Source of the DNA: Lachnospiraceae bacterium
Lineage (GTDB): Bacteria; Bacillota; Clostridia; Lachnospirales; Lachnospiraceae
Direction of reading: 5' to 3'
Assembly (NCBI GenBank): GCA_949383255.1
Contig: CASJPF010000031.1
Coordinates: forward strand, 1 to 43,161
DNA: 43,161 bases
Both the position numbers and the translations under genes were made by a program. Below are positions 24,689 to 35,000 of the stretch, one piece after another (position 1 is the first letter of the stretch; each line of letters starts with the position of its first letter). A model generated the notes under the pieces. The model worked only from the letters and a program-made list of their open reading frames with translations. It was not told where the DNA came from and ran no database searches.

Positions 24689-26689
24689 ATGAAAGACAAA
24701 GTAAAGTCCAATAAAAGGCTTTTGGCAGTTCTTGTTTTGGGATTTTTAATTTGCGGCGCATTGGTAGGAAAGAAAGCTGCGACAGCTCATGCGCAAGAAG
24801 AATCGTTTTCTATTGATGCACAACTGCATTCGCAGAACTTTTCTACATATGATATTCAAGTGGTTGTCTCCAATTCGGGAGAGAACTGGGAAGGGATAGC
24901 ACGGATTCGCTTAGAAAATACATATTATTCGCTAAGCTGCGTTTACGATACGATCCTTTCCCTGCCGCAAGGCAGCACCAAACAGTTTCTGGTCAAAATA
25001 CCAAGAGAAAGTATAGAAGACATTGGTGCTTCCGTGTCCGTTTCCTTGTTAGATAGAGAGAATCAACTAGCGGCGTCGAAAGTTTTTACCAATCTATTTT
25101 TAAATGGGACAGATTTGCTTTCTATGGGAATATTAAGCGATTCCTATGCGTCTTTGACTTATTTGGATATGGAAGGAAATAACTTATACTATGGTGGTGC
25201 AGAGCTTCCTGTGAAACTGTATCATTTCAGTCAAGAGGACCTGTCTCATTCATTGAAAAGTGATATGAACTTTCTGGTGATTGATGACTATAATACTAGT
25301 ATTTTGACAGAGGCAGAATTGGAGTGTATTCAGCGTTGGGTAGAGGAAGGCGGAATGCTGATTGTCGGCACAGGAGAGCGTGCAGAAGATGTGCTGAGCA
25401 GATTCGATTTTTTGGGGATAGAATGTTCTAAAGTAAATGCACCGAATGAGCATCCTTATCAGGACCATTATGATAAGGATTTAGTAAAACTGTACATGGC
25501 AGAACTAAATGACGTGAATGACCAGTATGATACAAATATGGATATTCTTAGTCTCATTACTTCGCGGGGAGATGGCGCAGTGGAAGTTGTGCCATATTCT
25601 CTGTCGAAACTTGTGCCACAAGATGTGGAGTCCTATGTATATGAGCTTTTGATTCAGATTAATTCCTACACACAGATTCCATATAATCCCAAAAGTAAAT
25701 ATAATAAAAATGAATATGAAATTCGCAGAATTTTTAGAACTTTTGGAAATGGTGGCAATCGCTTGAATTTTGACATGCTAAAATGGATTGTTATTTTGTA
25801 TGTGATTTTTGTAGGACCTGTACTTTATCTCATTTTGCGTTTTATAAAAAAACGGGATTGGTATTGGATTGCAGTTCCAATTACAACACTGATTGGAATT
25901 TTTTTGATTTATATTGCGGGAAGAGGCTTTGAGGTGGTAGACACAAGAGTCTACTCTGTGACCGTTGAGGAATTAGGGGCTTCTGACCAAGAGGCGAAGA
26001 CCTATATGCACTGTTATGACGCTGGTCATAAGGAATGGATGCTGCGGTTGACAGAAGGATATGATTCTTGTGGTCCAATTTGGTCTGACTATTATAATAT
26101 TCAAGACAATGAAAAGTATCGCAGTCGTATTGTAAAAGAGGGCGAGCGTATTTCTTTTGGTTTGAATCCAAGTGTTGGTTTTGAAGATGCGTATTTTAAG
26201 GCAGAAGCTGCTACAAACAAAGCGACAGGAAAAATTTCGCTTGATATACAGTCAGTGAATGGATGGGGGATTAGTAGTACCCTTGTAAATGAGACTGGTT
26301 TGATTGCTTCAGGATTGAATGGCACAGTTACAAATGAGACAGAGTGGGATTTTGAATATTTTGCTGTGATTGCGTATGACAGTCTGTTTATCTATCAGAA
26401 TCTTCCTGCGGGGGAGACATGTGATCTAAGCAAGGTGGTGTACCTTTCTTCAAAGAACTATGATGATGTGGTAGAAGATTACTTGCATGGCTATATGAAT
26501 GAGATTTACCGCGGTAAAGAACAAAAAGATGCAGATTTCATTGCTGCACTTGGAATTGGTGTTTCTGTTGCAAGTTTACAGGAAGATCCCGATACAATGA
26601 TTGTGGTTGGCGTGACAAAGGATTGGAATAAAGTAGTGGATGACAATTGTAGTGAGACTTCTTATGGGTGTCTGTATTCTGTGCAGTAG
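24689..26689 (+). CDS. Exported membrane protein with GATase-like domain (ABC-operon accessory)
   Basis: An N-terminal signal peptide (hydrophobic residues 10-30, likely cut after AHA near 35) is followed by a beta-rich domain. A class I glutamine-amidotransferase-like fold (FLVIDDYNTSILTEAELECI, then WVEEGGMLIVGTGE) follows at about 190-250. Two membrane segments lie at about 365-412, and there is a C-terminal beta-rich domain. The GATase-like part has no catalytic Cys nucleophile, so it is probably structural or ligand binding, as in DUF4350/GldG-like proteins. It begins a tight run of genes with an ABC transporter. The substrate is unknown. Confidence 0.75.
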   Translation: MKDKVKSNKRLLAVLVLGFLICGALVGKKAATAHAQEESFSIDAQLHSQNFSTYDIQVVVSNSGENWEGIARIRLENTYYSLSCVYDTILSLPQGSTKQFLVKIPRESIEDIGASVSVSLLDRENQLAASKVFTNLFLNGTDLLSMGILSDSYASLTYLDMEGNNLYYGGAELPVKLYHFSQEDLSHSLKSDMNFLVIDDYNTSILTEAELECIQRWVEEGGMLIVGTGERAEDVLSRFDFLGIECSKVNAPNEHPYQDHYDKDLVKLYMAELNDVNDQYDTNMDILSLITSRGDGAVEVVPYSLSKLVPQDVESYVYELLIQINSYTQIPYNPKSKYNKNEYEIRRIFRTFGNGGNRLNFDMLKWIVILYVIFVGPVLYLILRFIKKRDWYWIAVPITTLIGIFLIYIAGRGFEVVDTRVYSVTVEELGASDQEAKTYMHCYDAGHKEWMLRLTEGYDSCGPIWSDYYNIQDNEKYRSRIVKEGERISFGLNPSVGFEDAYFKAEAATNKATGKISLDIQSVNGWGISSTLVNETGLIASGLNGTVTNETEWDFEYFAVIAYDSLFIYQNLPAGETCDLSKVVYLSSKNYDDVVEDYLHGYMNEIYRGKEQKDADFIAALGIGVSVASLQEDPDTMIVVGVTKDWNKVVDDNCSETSYGCLYSVQ

Positions 26690-26702
26690 GGGGAATTTTC
26701 GT

Positions 26703-27629
26703 ATGTTATATATCAATGATTTAACGAAAAAGTACGGCTCATTTACGGCTGTCAATCATTTGTCATTGCACATTCCAGAGGGGGATTTGTTTGGCTTTGT
26801 GGGACCAAATGGCGCAGGTAAGACAACCACAATACGCATTGTCTGTGGATTGTTAAAGGCAAGTAGCGGGGCGGTGCGAATTGGAAGCAGCGAGGCGACA
26901 GTAGGCACAAAGGAGATGAAACGCCTTATTGGGTATGTGCCAGATTTCTTTGGGGTTTACGACAATTTAAAAGTGCGTGAGTATATGGATTTTTATGGAT
27001 CTATGTATGGGATGCGCTCGCGGGATATTGCAAAATTATCAGATGACTTATTAGAACTTGTAAACCTTTCTGACAAAAAAGAATTTTATGTGGATACGCT
27101 TTCTCGTGGAATGAAACAGCGGCTTTGTGTTGCCAGAGCACTGCTTCACAATCCGAAGCTGTTGATTTTAGATGAGCCAAGTTCTGGTTTGGACCCTAGA
27201 GCACGTGTGGAGATGAAAGAATTATTAAAAAATCTTCATTCTATGGGAAAAACGATTGTTATTAGTTCTCACATTCTCTCAGAGCTTTCTGAAATGTGCA
27301 CAAGTATTGGAATAATGAGTCATGGGCAATTAATTACAGCAGGGCGTATTGAAGATATTATGCGTCAGGCTGCTGGCGGAAAGCGCATTCATATTCAGAT
27401 TGCATCTGGCATAGAAATTGCAGTGCGCCTCTTACAAGAACAAGTTGGCGTGATTGTGGAATCTGTCAGAGAAAATGAGATTATTATATCCAATAACAAT
27501 ACAGACGAACAGATTAGCGCGCTTATGGGACTGTTGATTCAAAATCAAGTGGTTTTGACTGGTTTTTATCGGGAGGAAGGCAATCTGGAAGCATTGTTTA
27601 TGCAGTTGACAGGAGGTGACTCGCAGTGA
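26703..27629 (+). CDS. ABC transporter ATP-binding protein
   Basis: The product is a nucleotide-binding subunit of an ABC-2 type exporter. Walker A GPNGAGKTT (about 38), the Q-loop region YVPDFFGVYDNL, the signature LSRGMKQR, Walker B LLILDEPSSGLDP and the H-loop SSH are all in place. A C-terminal DUF4162-like extension follows. The ATG at 26703 has GGGGGA ten bases upstream; an earlier in-frame start at 26640 lies inside the previous gene and was rejected. The stop overlaps the permease start by four bases (GTGA), so the two are translationally coupled. Confidence 0.93.
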   Translation: MLYINDLTKKYGSFTAVNHLSLHIPEGDLFGFVGPNGAGKTTTIRIVCGLLKASSGAVRIGSSEATVGTKEMKRLIGYVPDFFGVYDNLKVREYMDFYGSMYGMRSRDIAKLSDDLLELVNLSDKKEFYVDTLSRGMKQRLCVARALLHNPKLLILDEPSSGLDPRARVEMKELLKNLHSMGKTIVISSHILSELSEMCTSIGIMSHGQLITAGRIEDIMRQAAGGKRIHIQIASGIEIAVRLLQEQVGVIVESVRENEIIISNNNTDEQISALMGLLIQNQVVLTGFYREEGNLEALFMQLTGGDSQ

Positions 27630-28579
27630 GAATATTGGCAAAGCCAATAAAGATCAATCCAATTATAAAAAAGGATTTGCAAGTAACTGCCCGCAGTATG
27701 CGGTTGAGTTGGGCATTGTTTGCCTATGAAGTGATATTGACATTGGCATTTCTGTTGGCGCTTGCAATCATTCAGTCAGACAATAATAGCTATTATAGCA
27801 GCCGCAATATTTACAGCTATTTGATTTATCTATTTCCTGTGCAGGCAGCAGTACAAGCATTTATTGTTGCCCTAATTGTGCCAATTATTACCGCACCTAG
27901 TATTTCTGGAGAAAAGGAACGGCAGACATTTGATATTATGCTAACCACTTGTATGTCACCATTTTCTATTGTGTTTGGAAAAGTAGTATCGGCAGTAATT
28001 CGGATTCTTTTTTTTGTTGCTGCCGGAATGCCTATTATGGCATTGGCTTTTGTGGTAGGTGGCTTAGAGTGGAGTAGCTTGCTTTATTTTATTTTGACAA
28101 TTATCTTGTTGTCTGTGTTTTCTGGAAGCATTGGGATTTGCTGTTCTGCGTTCTGCCGCAAATCGATAGTTGCGGTGGTACTGTCTTTTATCATATATTT
28201 TGTGATTTATATTCTAACATTTGTTCCTACAATATTAAGATTTCTTTGGAGCAAAGGGGAGCACGCAGGGGAATCAATGCTATTTTTGCTAATAAATCCT
28301 GCTGTGTTCTTTGAAGAATTTTTTATGCAGATTATGACTGGAGAATCTGCGTTTGGTGTGGCAGGCTCTAATTTTGATAAAAGCGAGGTTGGGGTTATCA
28401 CCTATTCTTTGTCACAGGGAAAGACATGGATGTTTTTGTCCGCCGCATGTATTTTCATACTGGCAATTTTGTTTATGCTTGCCGCTGCATGGAAGGTGAA
28501 TCCAATGCATTCGTCTTCCAAAAATAATTTTACGGGCAAATCAAACCGTAATAAAAGGAAGAACAAAGATGTGCAGTAA
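27626..28579 (+). CDS. ABC-2 type transporter permease
   Basis: The product has about six membrane segments and a short conserved cytoplasmic motif, SGEKERQTFDIMLTTCMSP, typical of ABC-2/GldF-like permeases. It pairs with the ATPase immediately upstream. The start is GTG, with AGGAGGTGAC five bases before it, and it overlaps the ATPase stop. The C-terminal tail is Lys/Asn rich. The cargo is unknown; association with MoxR/VWA genes points to envelope functions. Confidence 0.9.
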   Translation: MRILAKPIKINPIIKKDLQVTARSMRLSWALFAYEVILTLAFLLALAIIQSDNNSYYSSRNIYSYLIYLFPVQAAVQAFIVALIVPIITAPSISGEKERQTFDIMLTTCMSPFSIVFGKVVSAVIRILFFVAAGMPIMALAFVVGGLEWSSLLYFILTIILLSVFSGSIGICCSAFCRKSIVAVVLSFIIYFVIYILTFVPTILRFLWSKGEHAGESMLFLLINPAVFFEEFFMQIMTGESAFGVAGSNFDKSEVGVITYSLSQGKTWMFLSAACIFILAILFMLAAAWKVNPMHSSSKNNFTGKSNRNKRKNKDVQ

Positions 28580-28580
28580 A

Positions 28581-28708
28581 ATTATACTGGCGGTCGAAAA
28601 GACTGACCGCTCAGTATAATGTGATGCGCACAACCGCACAAGGAAATATGCCGCTTCGCGGCTGCGGTTGGCGCGATACTCACGGCAGATTTCATCTGTC
28701 GTGAGTAT
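28581..28708 (+). repeat. Array of three stem-loops between the permease and the next gene
   Basis: Hairpin 1 (28581-28620) pairs ATTATACTG and CAGTATAAT, with an inner CGGTC/GACCG. Hairpin 2 (about 28626-28674) pairs AACCGCA with TGCGGTT and GCCGC with GCGGC. Hairpin 3 (28676-28708) pairs ATACTCACG with CGTGAGTAT, with an inner CAGA/TCTG. No T-run follows. This looks like a structured intergenic repeat element; it may regulate the 3' half of the operon. Confidence 0.75.
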
Positions 28709-28724
28709 ATAATGGAGGCGTTGT

Positions 28725-30026
28725 ATGAGTCAGAAAGCGTTTATAAAAATAATACAATCCTATTGCTTTAGATTAAATGTAGCACAGTTTATAAAAAAAG
28801 CAGTATTTGTTCTCTACATTGGCGCGAGTGTAGGAATTTTATTGCAGGCGATTGCTTTTATTATTCCCTTTTATTATGCAGGGGGTTGCACAATTATAAT
28901 ATTGATTCTTGTACTGTTGACCGCGGTCGTGCTAGCTTTTATCAAGCGAAAAAATATGGAACAGACAGCACTTGTAATGGATCGTTTTGGGTTTGAAGAA
29001 CGGATTGTGACAGCCTATGGAAATCTGGAAAAAGAAGGCGCTTTGGTTGAATTGCAGCGTACAGATGCCATGAATCAGTTACAGTTACAGCGCGATAAAA
29101 TACGGATTGCAATTTTGCCGTCATGGAAACTTATAGTGGGATTGGCAGGACTGTTTGCAATACTCATTGTCCTTGCGCTCATGCCTTCTGCAATGAAAGA
29201 ACGCGCACGCGAACTGCATCATATTCGGGAAGCGGCAAGGGAAAAGACAGAGGAAATTGAAGAGATTTTGGAGGCACTGGAAGAACTTTCCCAAGAGCAA
29301 GATTTGACAGTAGCGCAACAGGCGGCTTTGCAGGAGATGGCAGAAAGCTTACAGGCTTCGCAAGAGGAATTGCAGCAGGCGTCTAGTATGGAAATGATGA
29401 AGGCTGCATCGCAGAAGTTGGAATATAGATATGAGCATACAGGAAATACGTTAGCAACACTTGCAGAAAGCTTGCGAAATGGTGCGACGGTGTCGTCTGT
29501 CACAGCAGAGTCCATGCAGGCGTTGTCAGAAAAGTTACGGGGAATGCATGAGGCAGAGCTTGCGCAGGGAACTGCTGGGCAGCCTGGCAACCAAAATGGA
29601 ACTGGGCAGAATGGACAACCTGGCAATCAAAACGGAACTGGGCAAAACGGACAATCTGGCGATCAAAATGGAGCTGGACAAGGGGGACAATCTGCGGAAG
29701 ACGGCACAAATGGTTCCAACGGGCAAGGTGATTCGAATAATGGTTCTGGGATTGGAAGAGGAACAGGTACGAGCAGTACGCCACATGATTATGTCAGTAT
29801 TCCAAATGAAATTGCGGAAAGTGAAAATTTGACTGGAAATGCAGTAAACCATGATGCATCAGAGTATTTTTATGCGCAGAATGGCTTGAGCTGGGAGGGA
29901 ACACATATGTCCCATGAAGCAGTGATTGGTAGTTATGAGCAAAATGCGTATGAAGGGATTGCAGCAGGAAAGTATCCAAGCGGTATGGAAGAGATTATAA
30001 AAGCATATTTCTCGAATTTTAATTAA
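28725..30026 (+). CDS. Membrane protein with coiled coil and Gly/Asn/Gln repeat
   Basis: Two membrane segments lie at about 24-72 and a further one at about 132-150. A long charged coiled coil, about 160-240, follows (TEEIEEILEALEELSQEQ), then a low-complexity segment built on the 12-residue unit GQPGNQNGTGQN. The C-terminal 90 residues are folded-looking and aromatic (EYFYAQNGLSWEG). The family is unknown; BatC/BatB-like operon partners sometimes have a similar layout. GGAGG lies before the ATG. Its position just upstream of MoxR and DUF58 suggests a structural or scaffold role in the same envelope complex. Confidence 0.7.
   Translation: MSQKAFIKIIQSYCFRLNVAQFIKKAVFVLYIGASVGILLQAIAFIIPFYYAGGCTIIILILVLLTAVVLAFIKRKNMEQTALVMDRFGFEERIVTAYGNLEKEGALVELQRTDAMNQLQLQRDKIRIAILPSWKLIVGLAGLFAILIVLALMPSAMKERARELHHIREAAREKTEEIEEILEALEELSQEQDLTVAQQAALQEMAESLQASQEELQQASSMEMMKAASQKLEYRYEHTGNTLATLAESLRNGATVSSVTAESMQALSEKLRGMHEAELAQGTAGQPGNQNGTGQNGQPGNQNGTGQNGQSGDQNGAGQGGQSAEDGTNGSNGQGDSNNGSGIGRGTGTSSTPHDYVSIPNEIAESENLTGNAVNHDASEYFYAQNGLSWEGTHMSHEAVIGSYEQNAYEGIAAGKYPSGMEEIIKAYFSNFN
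29577..29684 (+). repeat. Three tandem 36-bp coding repeats
   Basis: Units at 29577-29612, 29613-29648 and 29649-29684 encode GQPGNQNGTGQN twice and GQSGDQNGAGQG once. A degenerate fourth follows. Copy number may vary between strains. Confidence 0.8.
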
Positions 30027-30043
30027 AAGTTCAAGAATGCTGC

Positions 30044-30087
30044 GGCGTGCGGGTCAGTTTTACTAACATATTACGGATTCGCACGCC
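30044..30087 (+). promoter_or_regulatory. Hairpin before the MoxR gene
   Basis: GGCGTGCG (30044-30051) pairs perfectly with CGCACGCC (30080-30087) around a 28-base loop. No T-run follows, so it is a processing or stability element or a leaky terminator. Confidence 0.5.
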
Positions 30088-30127
30088 TGCAATAAAATAA
30101 ACAAAAGTTTATGGAGGGCAGTGGAAA

Positions 30128-31096
30128 ATGGGGGAATTTGGGAACAATGGTTTGCAGGACCCTGCATATATGGCGCAGCGGATTGCTGCCTGTGAGCGGG
30201 AGATTCAAAAGGGGATTATTGGTCAGCGTGAGATTATTCGTCAAGTTATGCTTGCCATGCTTACAGGAGGCAATGTATTGCTAGAGGGTATGCCGGGATT
30301 GGGAAAGACGAGATTGGTCAGCACAATTAGCAAAGTATTTGACTTGTCATTTAAGCGGATTCAGTTTACGCCAGATTTAATGCCAAGTGATGTGACAGGA
30401 ACAAATATTATTATTAAGAATGAGCAAGGCAGTGCTTTTTCTTTTGAGCGCGGACCGATTTTTGCCAATCTAATCTTGGCAGATGAGATTAATCGAGCAA
30501 CTCCAAAAACACAGTCGGCATTGTTAGAGGCAATGCAGGAACATACTGTAACAGTAGGAAATGACAGCCACGCGCTCACAGAACCCTTTTTTGTGCTTGC
30601 CACGCAAAATCCCATTGAAAACGAAGGAACTTATCCCTTGCCAGAGGCGCAACTGGATCGATTTATGTTTAAGATTTTGGTTCGTTTTCCATCTAAGGAG
30701 GAGTTAAAGGGAATTGTGACATTGACGGAAGGTAGTCAGGAGCCGGATATTATAAAACAGATGGACAGTGCAGGACTGTTGGCAGCCAGAGCGCTGATAA
30801 ATCAGATACCAATCGCGGATGCAGTGATGGATTATCTGTTGGAGACTGTTATGCAGACACATAGCGCAAATCCTTATATTAAGGAAGGCGCAAGCCCAAG
30901 GGCAGCGCAGGCATTGATTCGCGCATCAAGAGCAAAGGCATTTTTAGAAGGGCGGTTTAATGTTTCTTTTCAAGATGTGAAGGAGACTGCATTTCCTGTG
31001 CTTAGACACCGCATTCTTTTAAGTTTTGATGCGGTTAGTGAGGGCGTCAACGAAGATAATGTTATACAAAAAATATTGGAGGGAACTAAACAATAA
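30128..31096 (+). CDS. MoxR-type AAA+ ATPase
   Basis: The product is a MoxR-family chaperone-like ATPase that normally acts with VWA-domain proteins in complex maturation or envelope stress. Walker A GMPGLGKTR (about 58-66), Walker B LILADEINRA and the sensor region ATQNPIENEGTYPLPEAQLDRF are complete. Its TAA stop overlaps the next ATG by one base, so it is translationally coupled to the DUF58 gene. MoxR plus DUF58 plus VWA is a conserved neighbourhood. The length (322 aa) is typical. Confidence 0.95.
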   Translation: MGEFGNNGLQDPAYMAQRIAACEREIQKGIIGQREIIRQVMLAMLTGGNVLLEGMPGLGKTRLVSTISKVFDLSFKRIQFTPDLMPSDVTGTNIIIKNEQGSAFSFERGPIFANLILADEINRATPKTQSALLEAMQEHTVTVGNDSHALTEPFFVLATQNPIENEGTYPLPEAQLDRFMFKILVRFPSKEELKGIVTLTEGSQEPDIIKQMDSAGLLAARALINQIPIADAVMDYLLETVMQTHSANPYIKEGASPRAAQALIRASRAKAFLEGRFNVSFQDVKETAFPVLRHRILLSFDAVSEGVNEDNVIQKILEGTKQ

Positions 31097-32007
31097 TGAC
31101 AGTAATACCAGATGCTGCGTTTTTTGATAGACTTTCTAGGTTGCGACTGGCAATGGGACACCGCGCTTCTATGAATTTGACAGGAAATCGCAAGTCCACG
31201 CAGAAAGGTTCTTCTACAGAGTTTTCTGATTTTCGGGAGTATATGCATGGTGATGATATTCGTCGTATTGACTGGAATGCATATGGGCGGTTGGACAGGC
31301 TTTATGTGAAAGAGTATATGGAAGAAAAGGAAGTCGTTGTTTCAATATTGTTGGACACAAGTGCTTCTATGAATTATGGAATTCACAAAAAAAGTACATA
31401 CGCTAGTATGTTGGCAGCAGCGTTTGCATATATGGGGCTGAACAATATGGATCGCGTAATACTTTATGATTTACGACAAATGCAAGCGTCTTTTGTGGTA
31501 AGTGGTGCAAAAAACAGGTTGTCTAAACTGACAGATTGGATTGCGCAACGCTCTTTTGACGGAAAGGTAGATATCTGCGAATCTATCAGGCAGCTTCCAA
31601 TGAAAGGTCCAGGTGTGACAATAATTGTCAGTGATTTTTTGCAGGAATCTTTAATGGAATCCAATCTGAAAGAAGAACAATCTGCCGTGAGAAAACTTTT
31701 GCGCTTTTTGGATTATCGGAAACAGAAAACCGTTTTTCTGCATGTTTTGGCTGGAGAAGAACTTTCGCTGGGACGGTCTGCCGAGCTTACAGGAACACGA
31801 AATATGATAGATATGGAAGAAAAAAGTACTTTACGTTTGACGTTGGACACAGAAAGTATCCATATGTATGAGCAGGCAATGCAGGAATATTTGTCAAGTT
31901 TGCGTCAGGAGTGTGCAAGGATGGGAGCTTTTTATGCAGTGTGCAACACAGAAACGGATATTTACCAACTGATTTTTCAGGAGCTGAGAGCGCTATATGA
32001 TTTTTGA
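31096..32007 (+). CDS. DUF58 domain protein
   Basis: The DUF58 signature EFSDFREYMHGDDIRRIDW is at about 36-54, followed by a VWA-like fold whose first strand reads SILLDTSASM, a MIDAS DxSxS motif. It has no membrane segment. DUF58 proteins are partners of MoxR ATPases in the Bat (aerotolerance) and related clusters. The start overlaps the MoxR stop by one base, and its 3' end overlaps the next gene by 11 bases, so expression of the three should be stoichiometrically linked. Confidence 0.93.
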   Translation: MTVIPDAAFFDRLSRLRLAMGHRASMNLTGNRKSTQKGSSTEFSDFREYMHGDDIRRIDWNAYGRLDRLYVKEYMEEKEVVVSILLDTSASMNYGIHKKSTYASMLAAAFAYMGLNNMDRVILYDLRQMQASFVVSGAKNRLSKLTDWIAQRSFDGKVDICESIRQLPMKGPGVTIIVSDFLQESLMESNLKEEQSAVRKLLRFLDYRKQKTVFLHVLAGEELSLGRSAELTGTRNMIDMEEKSTLRLTLDTESIHMYEQAMQEYLSSLRQECARMGAFYAVCNTETDIYQLIFQELRALYDF

Positions 32008-35000
32008 GAGTTTATGGCCGCTGTTTCTTTTGGCAGCGGTTCCAATCATTATCCTTTTATATTTGTTAAAACCAAAAGGGACAGACTATCTGATTTCCTC
32101 TAATTTACTGTGGAAAAAACTGTTAAAAAATGAGCAGTCACGAACTTTTTTTGAGAAGTTTGTTCATAATATTCTGATGTATCTACAAATCTTGATTGTT
32201 GTGCTGTTGGTAGTTGCATTAATGTCCCCGTTGATTCAGTTGAATGGACATCGCGGCGGTAGAAAAATATTGTTGATGGATACAAGCGCAAGTATGCAGC
32301 ATGTGGGAGCTTCTGGAAAAAGTCGTTTGCAGGAGGCGGTGGAACAGGCGTGCGATTATGTGCAGACTGCGCAGAATACGCGTTTTTCTATTGCGACAGT
32401 GGATGCTGCGGGCGCAAGGATTTTGGCAGTGGATATTACAGACACAAATAGTTTAATGCGTACACTGCGAAGCCTCGTGTGCAGTGATAGTGGCGGAAGT
32501 CTGACACAGGCACAAGGTGTATTAGATACGCTAGCTGGTGATGCTAAAGAGGGCGAAAATATGACAGATTTGCTAGTGTATACAGACAGCGCTGGAGCCG
32601 CAGATTTTGAGGAACTGCGCACTAGCGGGCAAAAGGAATTATATATTTCTGGCAGCGCGGTTGCCAACGTCGCAAATGAATATACAGCCTTTTCTAGTCG
32701 TGATGATGGTCTCTTTGATGTGATGGTAAGCGTTGCAAATTACAGCGACGAGGAAGTATCTTTTGATGTTAGTTTGTATGATGATGAGACTTATGACAAA
32801 AAAATGATTGCGTTGTCATCAATGCGTCTTGCACCTTCCGAGAGCAAAATTTGCTTTTTTGAGGAGATAGATTGGAAGGGAAAGACAATGACTTCTCGCG
32901 TTGACAATATTGTTTTTTCTGGTGCCTCTACTGATAGTCTTGCGCGAGATAACGATTCGGCAGCAGTGAAAAAACAGAAAAATCAAATGCGTGGTTTGCT
33001 TGTTGGAGATGGAAATACATTTCTTGAGAAAGCATACCTTGCTGTTACTGGAGAGAGTATTGTTAAGGCAAAGACGGATACAGCCGTTCAGGACACATCA
33101 AATGCTTTAATTAGAACCCCTTTAAAAGAACAAGGTTATAATATTGTAATTTATGATGCAGGACAGGAACCGCAGTTAGCAGACACAAACCGCATAATTT
33201 TTGGAAATATGGGAGGAACAGTTGTTGAGACACCAGAAAATGTGGTGCTTGACATGACAGACTGTGACTTGACTGCGGGGTTATCTGGTTTTTCAATTGG
33301 GGTAAATACAGCGTATTGTTTTGCACTTCCAGAGGGAGCGGAAAGCTTTTTGTCATACAAAGGGAAGTGCGTAGGATATTATCAAGAGCTAGAAGACAGG
33401 AAAGAGGTCGTTGTTGGATTTGATATACGGGAATCCGACTTTCCGCTGCGTGCAGAATTTCCTGTCTTTTTAGCAAATGCGATGATTTATCTCTCAGATA
33501 CTTCGTGGTTAGCAACAAATGTTTATTATGCAGGCGAAGAAATTGCTTTGCAGCCGTGGGCGGAGCTTGACAGAAGCCAATTTGAAAGTCGACCAGCCCA
33601 AGCAGGATTGTACACACTTGGAAATGATGTGTATCAGGAAGACTACGTGGTGCGTTTTCAGACTGCCAAGGAATCTGATGGCAGAATATCAACAGACTTA
33701 GAAGGAATTTCGGACAGTGGAACCAAGTTTTTGCAAAGCCAAAAAATAAAACGTACAATTAGAAACTTATTTATAATATTGGCACTTATTGTTTTGGTGG
33801 CAGAGTGGATTGTCTATGTGCGTCAGATGCGTTACCGCGGGAAATTTTATTGGTTTGTGCGTGGTGTGGTACTGTTGTGTGTAATTCTTGCGTTGTTTGG
33901 AATACAAATTTATCGAGGAAGCGGCAAAACAGCAACCGTTTTTGTTGTGGACCTCTCCGACAGCAATAAAGAACATTTAAACGAGGCACAACAGTATTTG
34001 CAAGAAACAATTTCCAAGATGCCCTCTGGAAATGCTTATGGGATTGTGACATTTGGAAAAGACACCCTTGTGGAACAGTTTTTGACGACAGAAAAACATT
34101 ATAATGGTCTGATGACAATTCCTGAAAAGGCGGCGACAAATTTTGAGGAGGCAGTTTCTAAGGCGCTTACGCTCATTCCAGGAGAATATAAGAAGCGACT
34201 TGTCGTGCTAACAGACGGAAAGGAAACGCGGGGCGATATACGTAATATGTCGCAGGCATTGACGGCTGGACAGACAGAATTTTTAACTTTGTTGTATGAA
34301 AATGAGGAAAAGCCAGATGCCTATATTGACAATGTGACACTTCCGTCTTATCTTCACTCGGGTGATAAGTATTCCATTACTGTGTTGGTGGAGAGCAATT
34401 ATGATACGGATGCAGTAATTACACTTTATCGAGGAAGCAGCCAGATGGCAGCAGACAATGTGCATTTGAACAAAGGAAGCAATCGTTTTGTATTTCGCGC
34501 GCAGGTTGATGCCGATACAGACAGTAGCGCGATGGAAAACTTGCGTGTTCAGGTTCAAGCGCAAGGAGACACCTGTCAGGAGAATGATTATTTTAGTGCT
34601 TACTCTGTAGTGGAGACATCGCCCAAAATACTTGTGATTGCAGGGCGTGACACGAACACTGCTGCATTTTCTACTGTTTTAAAGGCGGCTGGTTGCGATT
34701 ATAGTGTTGTCTCTGCGATAAATGCGCCAGACAGCATTAATGCTATGTTGGAATATAAGACTATAATTGTGGTGGACACTTATATTGATGATTTGCCAAC
34801 AAAATTTTTGGAAAACCTTGAAACCTATGTAAAGGATTATGGTTGTGGTTTTATTTGCTGTGGCGGAGAGAATAGTTTTGCGTTGGGTGGGTATCGAGAT
34901 ACAGTATTAGAGACAGTTTTACCTGTGGATATGCAACTTCGAGGGGTCAATGAGATGCCATCTATGGCAATGGTTATGGTGATTGACCGCTCTGGAAGTA

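Noticed and set aside
24400..24714. Plus-strand 104-aa ORF overlapping the galK end
   Set aside because: It lies out of frame within galK, with Cys/Trp/Arg-rich noise composition and no start signals.
29500..29784. Several overlapping ORFs in the Gly/Asn/Gln repeat region
   Set aside because: Low-complexity coding repeats open all frames; only the frame of the 433-aa membrane protein has a start site and domain logic.
33111..33758. Minus-strand ORF of 215 aa inside the VWA gene
   Set aside because: It is a shadow of a coding region with clear domains on the other strand.
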